Numbered from the stretch's first letter, positions 46,456-56,313 are shown. The stretch is 64,000 bases of DNA from a bacterium (GCA_030430495.1 JAUIKM010000027.1:1-64000), one strand, 5' to 3'. The notes: generated by a model from the sequence alone, not told the origin. Translations and numbers: made by a program.

Positions 46456-48819
46456 ATGACAACTTTGCCAGCGCGGCGATTGGCGCAGATTCTGCTTACA
46501 GCGTTCTGCTGTTTAACCGTGATTTCCTGCTCGGCTTTGTACACGGACAAGTCCGTGCAGGAGACCAAGGACGAGGCGGGCATCGGCCTGCCGTACATCC
46601 AGGACGACTTTGCCGAACTCGACGATACCACCGCCAACCCTTACGTCAACGACTACTACGTCAATTCCACGCTGGAGCTCGGGCGCCAGCACTACATCTC
46701 GGCTTTAACGCACATTGACCACGGCGACACAACGCTGGCGGCGCGGTCATTTGAGCGATCCATTGAAGTCCTGAACGGGCTGATCAACTTCCCGCACATC
46801 GAGCGCAACGCCGAATTCGGCGACCTGATGCAGTCGGTGATCGACGACTACGAAAGTTTTATTCAAAGCATTGACGACCTGGATGAGAATTCGCCGATCT
46901 TCATCCTGCGGGACAAGTTGTTCCAGGTGGTGGAAGGTCAGTTCGCAACGCCGGGCGATGCGGAGCAGATCACACAGGTGAGTCTGCTGGAGATGCCGGA
47001 TCCGGAGGAGCACCACGAACCGGTGCTGCCGCCGGCCGAAAACCTGCAGATTCCGCTCGACGTCAACGAATACGTGCAAAATGCGATCACCTACTTTTCG
47101 AACAGCAAGGGGCGCAAGTTCATGCAGAGCTGGCTGGAGCGCTCCGGCCGCTGGTTCCCGATGATGCGCAATATTGCGCGCGAAGAGGAAGTGCCTGAAG
47201 AAATTGTGTTTCTGTCGATGATCGAGAGCGGCCTCAATCCCAATGCCGTCTCGCGCGCGCAGGCCGTCGGCCTGTGGCAGTTCATCAAATCGACAGGTGA
47301 ACTCTATGGACTGGACGTCAGCTACTGGCACGACGAGCGCCGCGACCCCGAGAAGGCGACGCGAGCGGCGGTGCGCCACCTGCGCGACCTGTACAATGAC
47401 TTCGGCGACTGGCACCTGGCGATGGCGGCTTACAACTGCGGTCCGGGCGGCGTCCGTCGCGCCATCCGTCGCTCCGGCCTGAGCGATCCGGACTTTTGGC
47501 AGATTCGCCGTTTCCTGCCGCGCGAAACGCGCAACTACGTGCCGCTCTATATTGCGACAACGACGATCTGCCTCTACCACGAACAATACGGCTTCAGCGA
47601 GATTGAGTACGAGCCGCCTTTTCGCTACGAAACGGTGGAAATCCCCGAAGCTGTCGACTTTGAAGCACTTGCGACGAACGCCAACCTGCAGACCAGCGAA
47701 ATTGCCGATCTCAACCCCGAGCTGCTGCGCGCCTGCACGCCGCCGGACCAGACGTACAATCTGAAAGTGCCCCTGCACATGGGCGGAACGGTACAGACGG
47801 CTTATGAGCAAATGCCGGATTCGGTCAAGCGCTCCTGGGTTTTGCACACGGTTGAAAGACGTGAGACGCTCAACTCGATTTCCCGCAAATACGGCGTGGC
47901 AACTTCGCTGATCGCCGCTGCAAATGACATGACCGGCACGCGCATGCGGCTGAGTGACGGTCAGCTGCTGCGGATTCCCATGCCGAACGTGAGCGAGGAA
48001 CTGGAGCAGCAACTGGCGAGCAGCCAGGACGACGGCGGCCAGCGTGCAGCCGGAGCCCAGGCGGGCGGCAAGAAGAAAATCTATCACAAAGTCGGCCGCG
48101 GCGAGACCTTGCTGGGCATCTCCAAGCAGTACGGCGTCCGCATTGCCGACCTGCGCAACTGGAACAACATTCCCTACAACTCCAACTACATCCGCGCCAA
48201 CTCGACGCTGACAGTCTACCTGAACGGCGAAGGTGAAAGCGTGGCGGTGGCTTCGAGTTCACAGCCGGCGAGCAGCGGCGCGCCCGAAATCGTCGAGCAC
48301 CGCGTGCGCCGCGGCGAGACGGTCGGCAAGATTGCGGACACCTACGGCGTCAACATTGCGTCGATCCGCCATCACAACAAGCTGAATCGTCGCAACACGA
48401 TTTATCCCGGCCAGCTGCTGCGCATCCCGGTAAGCGGCGATGCCCGTCGCACGGTCGCATCGACGCAGGCGCCGACGCGCAACAAGGTAATCCACCGCGT
48501 GCGCCGCGGCGAAACGATTGGTGAAATTGCCGAACTCTACGGCGTGCGCACACGCGAAATCCGCTCCTGGAACAGCTCCAAGGTGCGCGGCACGCGCATC
48601 ATTGCAGGCGACGCGCTGACGATCTACACGGCCAATGTTGCCAAAGGCGGCGGTGCCACAGGCGGCGGCAGCGCTCCCAAGATCTACACCGTGCGCCGCG
48701 GCGATACCTTCGCTTCGATTGCGCGCAAGTTCGGCGTGAGTGTTAACACGCTACAGCGACTTAACAGCAACGTTAACGCCCGCCGGATGCAGATCGGACA
48801 GAAGATTCGCATTCAGTAA
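46456..48819 (+). CDS. MltD-type lytic transglycosylase lipoprotein with five LysM repeats
   Basis: This 787-residue envelope enzyme starts at 46456, which gives a lipoprotein signal (RRLAQILLTAFCCLTVISC) with the lipobox VISC. After a helical region comes the SLT (goose-lysozyme-like) domain, about residues 235-360. EEIVFLSMIESGLNPNAVS carries the catalytic Glu; AVGLWQFIKSTGELYGLDV and AMAAYNCGPGGVRRAI complete the signature. Five LysM repeats follow (about 480, 540, 610, 675 and 740 to the end), each with the R/E-R-G-E/D-T, I-A-x-x-Y/FGV and N pattern. Known reaction: cleavage of the MurNAc-GlcNAc bond with 1,6-anhydro ring formation. LysM repeats bind glycan chains. E. coli MltD has two LysM repeats, so five is an expanded count. 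A strong terminator follows. Confidence 0.93.
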   Translation: MTTLPARRLAQILLTAFCCLTVISCSALYTDKSVQETKDEAGIGLPYIQDDFAELDDTTANPYVNDYYVNSTLELGRQHYISALTHIDHGDTTLAARSFERSIEVLNGLINFPHIERNAEFGDLMQSVIDDYESFIQSIDDLDENSPIFILRDKLFQVVEGQFATPGDAEQITQVSLLEMPDPEEHHEPVLPPAENLQIPLDVNEYVQNAITYFSNSKGRKFMQSWLERSGRWFPMMRNIAREEEVPEEIVFLSMIESGLNPNAVSRAQAVGLWQFIKSTGELYGLDVSYWHDERRDPEKATRAAVRHLRDLYNDFGDWHLAMAAYNCGPGGVRRAIRRSGLSDPDFWQIRRFLPRETRNYVPLYIATTTICLYHEQYGFSEIEYEPPFRYETVEIPEAVDFEALATNANLQTSEIADLNPELLRACTPPDQTYNLKVPLHMGGTVQTAYEQMPDSVKRSWVLHTVERRETLNSISRKYGVATSLIAAANDMTGTRMRLSDGQLLRIPMPNVSEELEQQLASSQDDGGQRAAGAQAGGKKKIYHKVGRGETLLGISKQYGVRIADLRNWNNIPYNSNYIRANSTLTVYLNGEGESVAVASSSQPASSGAPEIVEHRVRRGETVGKIADTYGVNIASIRHHNKLNRRNTIYPGQLLRIPVSGDARRTVASTQAPTRNKVIHRVRRGETIGEIAELYGVRTREIRSWNSSKVRGTRIIAGDALTIYTANVAKGGGATGGGSAPKIYTVRRGDTFASIARKFGVSVNTLQRLNSNVNARRMQIGQKIRIQ

Positions 48820-48845
48820 TCGCGGCGACAAAACAACAGCAATCA

Positions 48846-48876
48846 AAAAGCCCGTTCAGTTGAGCGGGCTTTTTTT
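48846..48876 (+). terminator. Rho-independent terminator of the transglycosylase gene
   Basis: AAGCCCG / CGGGCTT stem with a 10-nt loop, followed by a T-run, 26 nt past the stop. Confidence 0.9.
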
Positions 48877-49057
48877 GTATCCGGAAACGGCGGCGGCGGC
48901 ATGCTGCTGTTTCCGGCGTGGTCAAAAATCCGGTCGGTATTTGTGTTATCAAGATATTATTGACAACTTGGAAAATGCACCGGGTAGCGGGGGAGTGTGT
49001 TTGTCGGGCCAGATTCAAACTCGCAATAATACATTGAAGAAGTCTCAACGGAGCGCT

Positions 49058-50497
49058 ATGCAAACAGTGCAACCAATTTTCCGGGCTATTGTAGGGGCCG
49101 TCTGTTTTGTTGGAACCTGTCTGGGGCTACAGTCGCAGGAGTTTACGGCACGTCCGTTGGCGGGCGGGCTTGAGGTACCCTGGGAGATTTTGTACGGCCC
49201 GGATGCGCATATCTGGGTGACGGAGCGCCCCGGCAGAGTTGTGCGCATCGACCCGCAAAACGGCGAAGTCAAGCCGCTTGCCGCCATTGACGAGGTCACG
49301 TCCGTCGGCGAGTCGGGATTGCTCGGTATGCAGGTTTTGTCGGGTTTCTCGCAGGACCTGTCCGTTTTCCTGGCTTACACCTACGTGGAGAATGGATTTG
49401 AGTTAAAGCTGCGCATCGTGCGCTACACGTTTGCGCCCGGCGCAGATGGAGAAGAGGATCGGTTAATCGATCCGCTTGTTTTGCTCGAAGACATCCCTGG
49501 TGCGCAGATTCACGATGGCTGCCGCCTTTTGTTAAGTCAGGACAATCTGTATCTCTTTGCCACAACGGGCGATGCCGGCAGTTCAGCCATGGCGCAGAAT
49601 CTGGAGAGCCTGAACGGCAAAACGCTGCGCATGTATCTGGACGGCTCCGTGCCCGAAGACAATCCTTTCCCCAACTCCCTGATCTGGTCCTACGGCCATC
49701 GCAACGCGCAGGGGCTCGACTGGGGGCCCAACGGCGAACTCTACAGCTCCGAACACGGTCATACAACCGACGACGAGTTTAACATACTTACGCGCGGCGG
49801 CAATTTTGGCTGGCGCGACGTTCAGGGTTTCTGCGACGAACCGTTTGAGCAGAACTTCTGCGATCAGAACGACGTTGTAGAACCGCTGATGATCTGGACG
49901 CCGACGGTTGCGCCCTGCGGCATTACATACTACAACTCGGATCACCTTCCCGCACTTAAACATTCGGTTATCATGACGACGCTGAAGGAGCGCCGCCTGA
50001 TTGCGCTGCATCTTTCCGATGACGGCAAGCAGGTGGAGTCGACGACTGAACTGTTTGCGAATGAATACGGCCGTATCCGCGACGTTTGCGTCAGCCCGGA
50101 CGGCCGTCTGTTTTTTGCCACGTCCAATCGCGACGGCCGCGCGCAGGCCGGCGAAGCGCACGAAGACGACGACCGCATTATGGAAGTTGTGAACCCGACG
50201 AGTGCGGTCGATTCCAAGGAGCCCGACACTCGGGGCGCGCTGAGTCTGCATCCCAATCCGCTGGTGTCCGAGTGTTTTATCCATGCCGATACGCCGCAGC
50301 CCGGCATTTATACTCTGCAGATTCTCGACGTGCTGGGGCGCCCGCTGCGCACGGAAAAAATTGAGTCCCGGGGTGGTGAAATCAACTGGCGCTGGGACGG
50401 AAGAGACGATCGAGCAGTTAATCTGCCGAGGGGAACGTATTTGGTGGTCATTGGAGGCAATGGCGGCCGCCTGCAGTCAACTCTTGTTAAACACTGA
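49058..50497 (+). CDS. PQQ-type glucose/sorbosone dehydrogenase-like secreted protein (1)
   Basis: The 479 residues start at 49058, where AACGGAG precedes ATG. A signal peptide (ending GLQSQ) leads into a six-bladed propeller of the GSDH family: LEVPWEILYGPDAHIWVTER at the N-terminus, IHDGCRLLLSQD with the active-site-type His152, YGHRNAQGLDWGPNGELYS, and DEFNILTRGGNFGWRDV around residues 240-255. These correspond to the PQQ and calcium pocket of soluble aldose dehydrogenases. A short T9SS domain closes the chain (LHPNPLVSECF, WRWDGRDDRAV, RGTYLVVIGGNG). The likely reaction is PQQ-dependent oxidation of aldoses outside the cell. PQQ binding is inferred, and no electron acceptor is visible nearby. 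It is the shortest of three tandem paralogs and has no extra beta domain. Confidence 0.87.
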   Translation: MQTVQPIFRAIVGAVCFVGTCLGLQSQEFTARPLAGGLEVPWEILYGPDAHIWVTERPGRVVRIDPQNGEVKPLAAIDEVTSVGESGLLGMQVLSGFSQDLSVFLAYTYVENGFELKLRIVRYTFAPGADGEEDRLIDPLVLLEDIPGAQIHDGCRLLLSQDNLYLFATTGDAGSSAMAQNLESLNGKTLRMYLDGSVPEDNPFPNSLIWSYGHRNAQGLDWGPNGELYSSEHGHTTDDEFNILTRGGNFGWRDVQGFCDEPFEQNFCDQNDVVEPLMIWTPTVAPCGITYYNSDHLPALKHSVIMTTLKERRLIALHLSDDGKQVESTTELFANEYGRIRDVCVSPDGRLFFATSNRDGRAQAGEAHEDDDRIMEVVNPTSAVDSKEPDTRGALSLHPNPLVSECFIHADTPQPGIYTLQILDVLGRPLRTEKIESRGGEINWRWDGRDDRAVNLPRGTYLVVIGGNGGRLQSTLVKH

Positions 50498-50695
50498 GTT
50501 GCAGACTTGAAGTGAATAAGTGAATTCAGGAACGACGCGTTGTCCGGGCGTCTGTTTCCCAACCCTGCTGTATGATGTGCGCCATTCTGCCGGAGCAAAT
50601 GCTTGACTGACAAGTCAATGCGCTCAGGATTTACCTCCCGCACTGCTCCTGCACTTTCAACTTGTTTAATACTCCTTCTACACGCGGGGTATCTT

Positions 50696-53368
50696 ATGGT
50701 ATTGGTTCAAAACGGTCGGCGGCGACGGTTTGCGGCGCGCTGGTGTTCAGCGGCATTTCTCTTTTGGGCTTTCTTCACCCCAGGTCAGGCGCAGGAAGGC
50801 GTTGACCACATCACGCGCGATGTTGCATCCGACCTCAACCGGCCCTGGGAGGTCGTCTGGGGACCGGACGAATATTTGTGGTTTACCGAGCGACCGGGTC
50901 GCATCAGCCGCGTGCAGCCGGAGACGCGCGACCGCAGCGTTATTCTGGATATCAGCGACCGCGTCTCGCTGACGCACGAAGGCGGAATGATGGGGATGGC
51001 GCTCGACCCGGACTTTGACAACCGGCCCTTTGTCTACGTTGCGTATTCACAGTACTCCGAACTTAAACAACGCGACGCGCTGTACGTCACGCGTTGGCGC
51101 TACGATGCGGAGGCGAATGTACTGCGCGACGAGGAGGAATTGCTGCCGCCGTCAAGCACATGGAATATTCACCTGGGGTGCCGACTGTTGGTCGGCCCGC
51201 AGCGCACGCTGTTTATTTCCATCGGCGATACCGGTGATCAGACGCGCCCGTTGGATCCCGGCCAGATGCAGGGCAAGATACACCGCATCAATCTGGACGG
51301 CAGCATCCCGGCCGACAATCCGGATCCGGCCAGTTCGGTCTGGAGCATCGGCCACCGCAATCCGCAGGGCCTGGCGTTTGGGCGGGAAGGCCAGTTGTAC
51401 AGCAGTGAACACGGCACGGACGACGACGACGAGTTTAATATCATCGTGAAGGGCGGCAACTTCGGCTGGCCGCGTGTGATCGGTCCCTGCGACAATGTGC
51501 TGGAAGAAGCCTACTGCGACGAGTTTAATGTCGTTGAGCCGATTTACAGCTGGACGCCGACAATCGCTCCATCCGGCATCGAGTTTTACGACCACGATCT
51601 CTTCCCCGAGTGGCGCAACAGCGTCCTTATTTCCACGCTCAAAAATCAGCGCATCTATCGCATGGAAATGTCGCCCGACGGCAATCAGGTCGTCGCCGAA
51701 CACCAGTTGTTTAAAGGCATCTGGGGGCGTCTGCGCGACTTCGCGATTTCGCCGGAGGGCCGCCTGTTTATTTCTGCCACCAATCTGGAGCGCGACCTGC
51801 CGTTTCCCGATCGAGTATTTGAGGTTCTGCCCGTGTCGGCCTCCACGCTGGAACAGCCTGTCGACAAACTGACATTCGCCGGTGCTGAACTTGTCGAGAG
51901 CGCAACCAAACAGATCGTGCTGCGCAACCAGGGCGACGAGCCGCTGATAATCTATGACGTTTTCATCGACGGTCCCGACGCCGCGGCGTTTGTCGTCGGC
52001 GCGGCGGATCGCCGTTTAACACTCGATGGTAAACAAGAAAAGGCTGTTGCAGTGGAATACGCGCCTTTACAAGGCGTGGAGCACAATGCCGTGTTGCACT
52101 TTTCAAGCAATCAGGCCGGTGGGGCATCCTGGCAAGTGGAGTTGATCGGGAGGGTTAACGGTCCCGGCGTAGTGGTGAGACGCGCGTATCTGCACAGTGA
52201 TAATCTGATCGATGACAGTGACGTTGTTGTCCGCATCCCGCTGGAAGAGCGTCTCACCGGCGTGTTAAACACGGAGCTGGAAGAAAACCCTGTGTTTAAT
52301 CTGAAGGCGGCAAGTATTGCCGGCGCGAACATCTTGGTGCGGCTCGGCCGTTCTGACTCTGACGATCCGGTTCTGGCGGACCTCAGGATACAGGTTGACG
52401 GCCGCGACATTGAGAGTTTGCAGCTTGCGGCCAATGTGTCGCGACTATTGTGGACCGACGAAACTGGACGATTGCTTCGCGATGTGGACCAACTGATTCG
52501 GCTGAATGTTAAACGGGAGTTTAATCGGCTTTTGCCCGTGTTTCTGGTCAATCTGGAAAAAGCAGAACGCCGCGTTATATCGTATTATTTTGAAGCCGAG
52601 CAGGCGCCCGAGCTTGAACTACTACAGGGAACGCCGATCCTGCCGCCGCGTATCAATACGGAGCTCGACCTGGAACTGCGCGCCTTGCGTGCGGGCGGAG
52701 TGGATACACAATTGGGTCTTGTCACGGATGATGGACAATTGATTGAACGGGATGTACGAGTCAACGTTCTGGACTGGACGCCGACATCGGCCGACGAAGT
52801 GCATTTCACTTCCGCTGCTTTCCCCGCCCTTGTAGACACCGTTGTGTTTGTTCCAGGGTCTGTCGGCGGTCAGGCGGCTGAGGCGCACGCGCGCCTGGAA
52901 GGCAGTGAGTTTGTATCGATACAGTTTGTCGACGGTTCTCTGGCCGCCGGCGATACGCTGTGGATTGGACTGCGGGCAGAGCTGAGCGACAACGCATACA
53001 GAACGGCCGACCTGATTATTGAATACGAAAAAGCGCTGATGAGAACTGTCCGGCTGTTCGCCAACGAAAATCCAAGTTCGGTCGGGGAAGCTCCGGCGGA
53101 AATCAGTCTGCGCGTCCAGCCGAATCCCGTTCGCGATGTGTTAATACTGGCGGCGGAATTGCCGCGCGCGGGCGAGTGGAGTTTACGGGTCTTTGACCAG
53201 GCCGGTCGGCTGGTGATGCAACAGGCCGGCAGGTCTGCCGCGCCCGCCCTGCAGTTAAACGTCGATCTGCGGTCGGCGCTGTCGAAGATGCCCCCCGCCG
53301 GCATGTACGTAGCCGAACTGCGCAGCGGAGGGCGAACGCTTTCCACGTCATTTATCCTGCTTAATTAA
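50696..53368 (+). CDS. GSDH-like secreted protein with HYDIN-like insert (2)
   Basis: The 890 residues start at 50696 (GGGG upstream); a start at 50603 would add an unlikely N-terminus. A signal peptide ending TPGQAQ is followed by the GSDH propeller (about 25-385): LNRPWEVVWGPDEYLWFTER, IHLGCRLLVGP with His159, IGHRNPQGLAFGREGQLYS and DEFNIIVKGGNFGWPRV. A HYDIN-like domain follows (about 395-485, LTFAGAELVESATKQIVL to VELIGRVNG). Next is a region of about 300 residues of beta structure I do not recognise, with a LRADLSDNAY-type core. The C-terminus is a T9SS type A domain (RVQPNPVRDVLIL, VFDQAGRLVMQQ, AGMYVAELRSGG). It lies 198 bp after paralog 1 and 51 bp before paralog 3, so the last two are probably co-transcribed. 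Confidence 0.87.
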   Translation: MVLVQNGRRRRFAARWCSAAFLFWAFFTPGQAQEGVDHITRDVASDLNRPWEVVWGPDEYLWFTERPGRISRVQPETRDRSVILDISDRVSLTHEGGMMGMALDPDFDNRPFVYVAYSQYSELKQRDALYVTRWRYDAEANVLRDEEELLPPSSTWNIHLGCRLLVGPQRTLFISIGDTGDQTRPLDPGQMQGKIHRINLDGSIPADNPDPASSVWSIGHRNPQGLAFGREGQLYSSEHGTDDDDEFNIIVKGGNFGWPRVIGPCDNVLEEAYCDEFNVVEPIYSWTPTIAPSGIEFYDHDLFPEWRNSVLISTLKNQRIYRMEMSPDGNQVVAEHQLFKGIWGRLRDFAISPEGRLFISATNLERDLPFPDRVFEVLPVSASTLEQPVDKLTFAGAELVESATKQIVLRNQGDEPLIIYDVFIDGPDAAAFVVGAADRRLTLDGKQEKAVAVEYAPLQGVEHNAVLHFSSNQAGGASWQVELIGRVNGPGVVVRRAYLHSDNLIDDSDVVVRIPLEERLTGVLNTELEENPVFNLKAASIAGANILVRLGRSDSDDPVLADLRIQVDGRDIESLQLAANVSRLLWTDETGRLLRDVDQLIRLNVKREFNRLLPVFLVNLEKAERRVISYYFEAEQAPELELLQGTPILPPRINTELDLELRALRAGGVDTQLGLVTDDGQLIERDVRVNVLDWTPTSADEVHFTSAAFPALVDTVVFVPGSVGGQAAEAHARLEGSEFVSIQFVDGSLAAGDTLWIGLRAELSDNAYRTADLIIEYEKALMRTVRLFANENPSSVGEAPAEISLRVQPNPVRDVLILAAELPRAGEWSLRVFDQAGRLVMQQAGRSAAPALQLNVDLRSALSKMPPAGMYVAELRSGGRTLSTSFILLN

Positions 53369-53419
53369 GATTGAGCAACCGGAAAAACTTCAGACTATTC
53401 CTGACTTAACAATCGAGAT

Positions 53420-56095
53420 ATGATCATGTTATTGCGCTCATTCTGTCTCCTCGTCCTTGCCTTGTTTTACACAGCGATCACGTTAAACGCACAGACCGAC
53501 GAAACACAATACACGCATTGGGATCTGACGCCCGAGCTGGATCGTCCATGGGAAATCATCTGGGGGCCGGACGACTGGATCTGGTTTACGGAGCGTGTCG
53601 GCCGCGTGAGCGCCGTAAATCCGGAGAACGGCGAGATCAGGCAACTGCTGGATATTCGCGACCACGTGGCCGTGACACATGAAAGCGGCATGCTGGGTAT
53701 GGCGATTCATCCGGACTTTGAAAACGAACCTTATGTGTTTATCTCCTATTCGTTTCTGGACGAGAATGAGATCCCGTTTTTAACTGTCGGCAAGTTTCGC
53801 TACGACGCGGAGCTGGATCAGCTGGTGGATGAAGTGCGCATTGTGCCGCGCTCATCCATTGCGAATATTCACGCCGGCAGCCGTCTGCTGATCGGTCCCG
53901 ACAATTTGCTGTACATTACCATCGGTGACCGCGACGACATCGGCAAGCCGCAGGATCTGGATGAATTGCAGGGTAAAATTCTGCGCACAGATCTGGACGG
54001 CAACGTGCCCGAGGACAATCCTTTTCCCGGCAAGCGCGTGTGGTCGCTGGGTCACCGCAACCCGCAAGGATTGTGCTGGGGGCCGAATGGTCAGCTATAC
54101 AGCACGGAGCACGGCACGTTTAACGATGACGAGTTTAATATCATTGTTAAAGGCGGGAACTACGGCTGGCCGACGGTGCAGGGTTATTGCGACAATCCGA
54201 TTGAGGAAGCGTTCTGTGAGGCCAACGACGTCGTGGAGCCCATTACCGCCTGGACGCCGTCGATCGCTCCTTCCGGCACCTTGTATTACAATGGCGACGC
54301 GTTCCCCGAGTGGCAGCACTCCGTCTTTGTTTCCACACTGAAAAACGAAAGGATTTACCGCATGCACATGACGCCTGACGGCAACGCGGGTGAGTCCGAA
54401 GAACAGATGTTTAACGAGCGCTGGGGGCGCCTGCGCGATTTCGCCTTTTCTCCGGAGGGCCGCATTTTTGTGGCCACGACCAACTCCGAGCGCAACATTC
54501 CCAAGCCGGACCGCATTCTCGAGATTCTGCGCATTGTCGAAGGTGAAAATCTCCTTGCCGTTGAAAACGAGAAAAACCGCCTGCAAGCCGATATTGCGGC
54601 ATCGGATAAAACGCGGATCACGGTTAAAAACACAGGCGACGAAGCGGTCCGCATCTTTAACATTCGTCTGGAGAACAACACGCGCCGCGGTTTTTTCATG
54701 GCGGAACAGCCTCGTTCGATTGTCATTGAGCCGGATGAGCAGATCGAATTCGACGTGTACTTCGCGCCGCGTCTGGTGCAGGAATACGTCGCGACGTTTA
54801 TTTTCGATTCCAATACGGAGAACGGCGAACACCAGGTTACTCTGATCGGCACGGGTGAATCCATCCGGCCCTTTGACGATTTGTATGTAGCCAATTTTGG
54901 TTTTGTTGAAGAGCCGAAGGACAGCGTTTTTACCTTTGACATCGGTGCGGCCGATTTCAGCGACATAGAAAGTTGGTTCCTGACCGGGACGGATGAAATT
55001 GTGCTTGAGTCGGTCGAAATCGAGGGTCAGGATGATGACAGAACTCTGCGCCTCGGTCTGAAGTACTTAAACAGCGATCTCTCGGCTTCACATCTCGGTT
55101 TGTTGACAGTACAGAGCGACAGTGAAGAGGATCCGCTCAACGTCGTGGTGGCGGCGCGGCAGGCCGACGCCATCTGGCTGCAGGATGACTGGGTGCCTGT
55201 AAACACCTTGCAGCTGGGAGAGTTTTCCCAGTGCCGCCCTTTTGAATTCAGCGCCGACCTGTTAAACATTTCCGACCGCGATATTAAACCGGGGCGTCCG
55301 GCCTTTGATCTGGAGCACGGCAAAGAAGTGGAGATAATCGGCAACATTATCACGCCCGACCTGGTGTTGCCCTCGCTGGGGCGCGTGACGGTCGACTTCA
55401 AAATGGCCAGTATTGGTTTTGGCCCACAATCCGCGGAACTTGTCTGGCCTGAATCGACCCCGAATGCCGGCGCCGTCAGTAGTTTAACCGTTGCATTTGA
55501 AGGCCTGGAGGTTGAAGCGCAGCACGAGGACCCCGTCGTGTTTCCGGATACTTACGTCGACGAAGGCAGTGAGGTGGTTTACACCTACATCAACGAGATA
55601 CTCGATACGGCGCGGATTTCCAGCGTAACAATCGTCGGCGGCGATGCGGATCAGTTTAACCTTGTTCACTGGATTGGCGATAAAGTGCCGCAAGCTGAAT
55701 CCATGTGTGCGATACTGGCATTTAATCCGACGTCGGAAGGCCAGAAACTCGCGACGCTTCAGATTCATATCAAGGATGTTTTTGCACCTGTTGAGATTCA
55801 ACTGATTGGCAACGTCGTGAGTGATGTTAACATGGGTGTGCCGCATTCCGGTTGGAGTCTGGATGTGAGTCCAAATCCTGCACACTCCGAGTTCAGTGTT
55901 AACATGACGCTGGATCGTCCGCGCAGTTGGCAGCTGAGTTTAATCGATTTGCGCGGCAATGAGGCTGTTTTACGTCGCGGAGTCGGCGCGGAGGAACACA
56001 TCCGCATAACGGACCTGGAGCGTCCGGCGGGCGTATACATTCTGCGTCTGCGCTCGGGCGACGCGGTGTTTGACCGCAGCCTGATCGTTGAATGA
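53420..56095 (+). CDS. GSDH-like secreted protein with HYDIN-like insert (3)
   Basis: The 891-residue protein has a signal peptide (LLRSFCLLVLALFYTAITLNAQ) and a GSDH propeller (about 28-375): LDRPWEIIWGPDDWIWFTER, IHAGSRLLIGPDNL with His151, LGHRNPQGLCWGPNGQLYS and DEFNIIVKGGNYGWPTV. One clear HYDIN-like domain follows (about 385-475, IRLENNTRRGFFMAEQ to VTLIGTGES). Further beta domains that I cannot name come next (a second HYDIN-like pattern at about 700-795). The C-terminus is a T9SS type A domain (VSPNPAHSEFSVNM, LIDLRGNEAVL, AGVYILRLRSGDA). Two start codons, 53420 and 53426, are possible. Domain order and length closely match paralog 2, so one probably arose from the other; paralog 1 would be the minimal form. 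A strong terminator ends the array. Confidence 0.87.
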   Translation: MIMLLRSFCLLVLALFYTAITLNAQTDETQYTHWDLTPELDRPWEIIWGPDDWIWFTERVGRVSAVNPENGEIRQLLDIRDHVAVTHESGMLGMAIHPDFENEPYVFISYSFLDENEIPFLTVGKFRYDAELDQLVDEVRIVPRSSIANIHAGSRLLIGPDNLLYITIGDRDDIGKPQDLDELQGKILRTDLDGNVPEDNPFPGKRVWSLGHRNPQGLCWGPNGQLYSTEHGTFNDDEFNIIVKGGNYGWPTVQGYCDNPIEEAFCEANDVVEPITAWTPSIAPSGTLYYNGDAFPEWQHSVFVSTLKNERIYRMHMTPDGNAGESEEQMFNERWGRLRDFAFSPEGRIFVATTNSERNIPKPDRILEILRIVEGENLLAVENEKNRLQADIAASDKTRITVKNTGDEAVRIFNIRLENNTRRGFFMAEQPRSIVIEPDEQIEFDVYFAPRLVQEYVATFIFDSNTENGEHQVTLIGTGESIRPFDDLYVANFGFVEEPKDSVFTFDIGAADFSDIESWFLTGTDEIVLESVEIEGQDDDRTLRLGLKYLNSDLSASHLGLLTVQSDSEEDPLNVVVAARQADAIWLQDDWVPVNTLQLGEFSQCRPFEFSADLLNISDRDIKPGRPAFDLEHGKEVEIIGNIITPDLVLPSLGRVTVDFKMASIGFGPQSAELVWPESTPNAGAVSSLTVAFEGLEVEAQHEDPVVFPDTYVDEGSEVVYTYINEILDTARISSVTIVGGDADQFNLVHWIGDKVPQAESMCAILAFNPTSEGQKLATLQIHIKDVFAPVEIQLIGNVVSDVNMGVPHSGWSLDVSPNPAHSEFSVNMTLDRPRSWQLSLIDLRGNEAVLRRGVGAEEHIRITDLERPAGVYILRLRSGDAVFDRSLIVE

Positions 56096-56126
56096 CGCAC
56101 TGACAACTTGTTGACGCTTTTGTTTA

Positions 56127-56157
56127 ACACCCGTGCTTCCGGCGCGGGTGTTTTTTT
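56127..56157 (+). terminator. Rho-independent terminator of the GSDH array
   Basis: ACACCCGTGC pairs with GCGCGGGTGT (one G-U) around a short loop, followed by a run of T. It lies 32 nt past the stop. Confidence 0.93.
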
Positions 56158-56232
56158 GTTTTGGGCGGGGCGCTCACCGACGTGAATACTGATCGCTTTG
56201 AGGACTGCGCTGCGCTTGCCCTCAGGCTCTAT

Positions 56233-56248
56233 GACTTTTTTGTTTGTC
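56233..56248 (-). repeat. Dispersed motif copy 5 (GACAAACAAAAAAGTC)
   Basis: Full 16-nt copy on the minus strand in an intergenic region. It matches the copies at 24475 and 30805 at all 16 bases. Confidence 0.55.
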
Positions 56249-56313
56249 GTTGAGTGCGCGGTTGGGGGCAGCCTGGTGGGTGTTGAGTTGGCTGCTACCA
56301 GCTAAAACTACGT

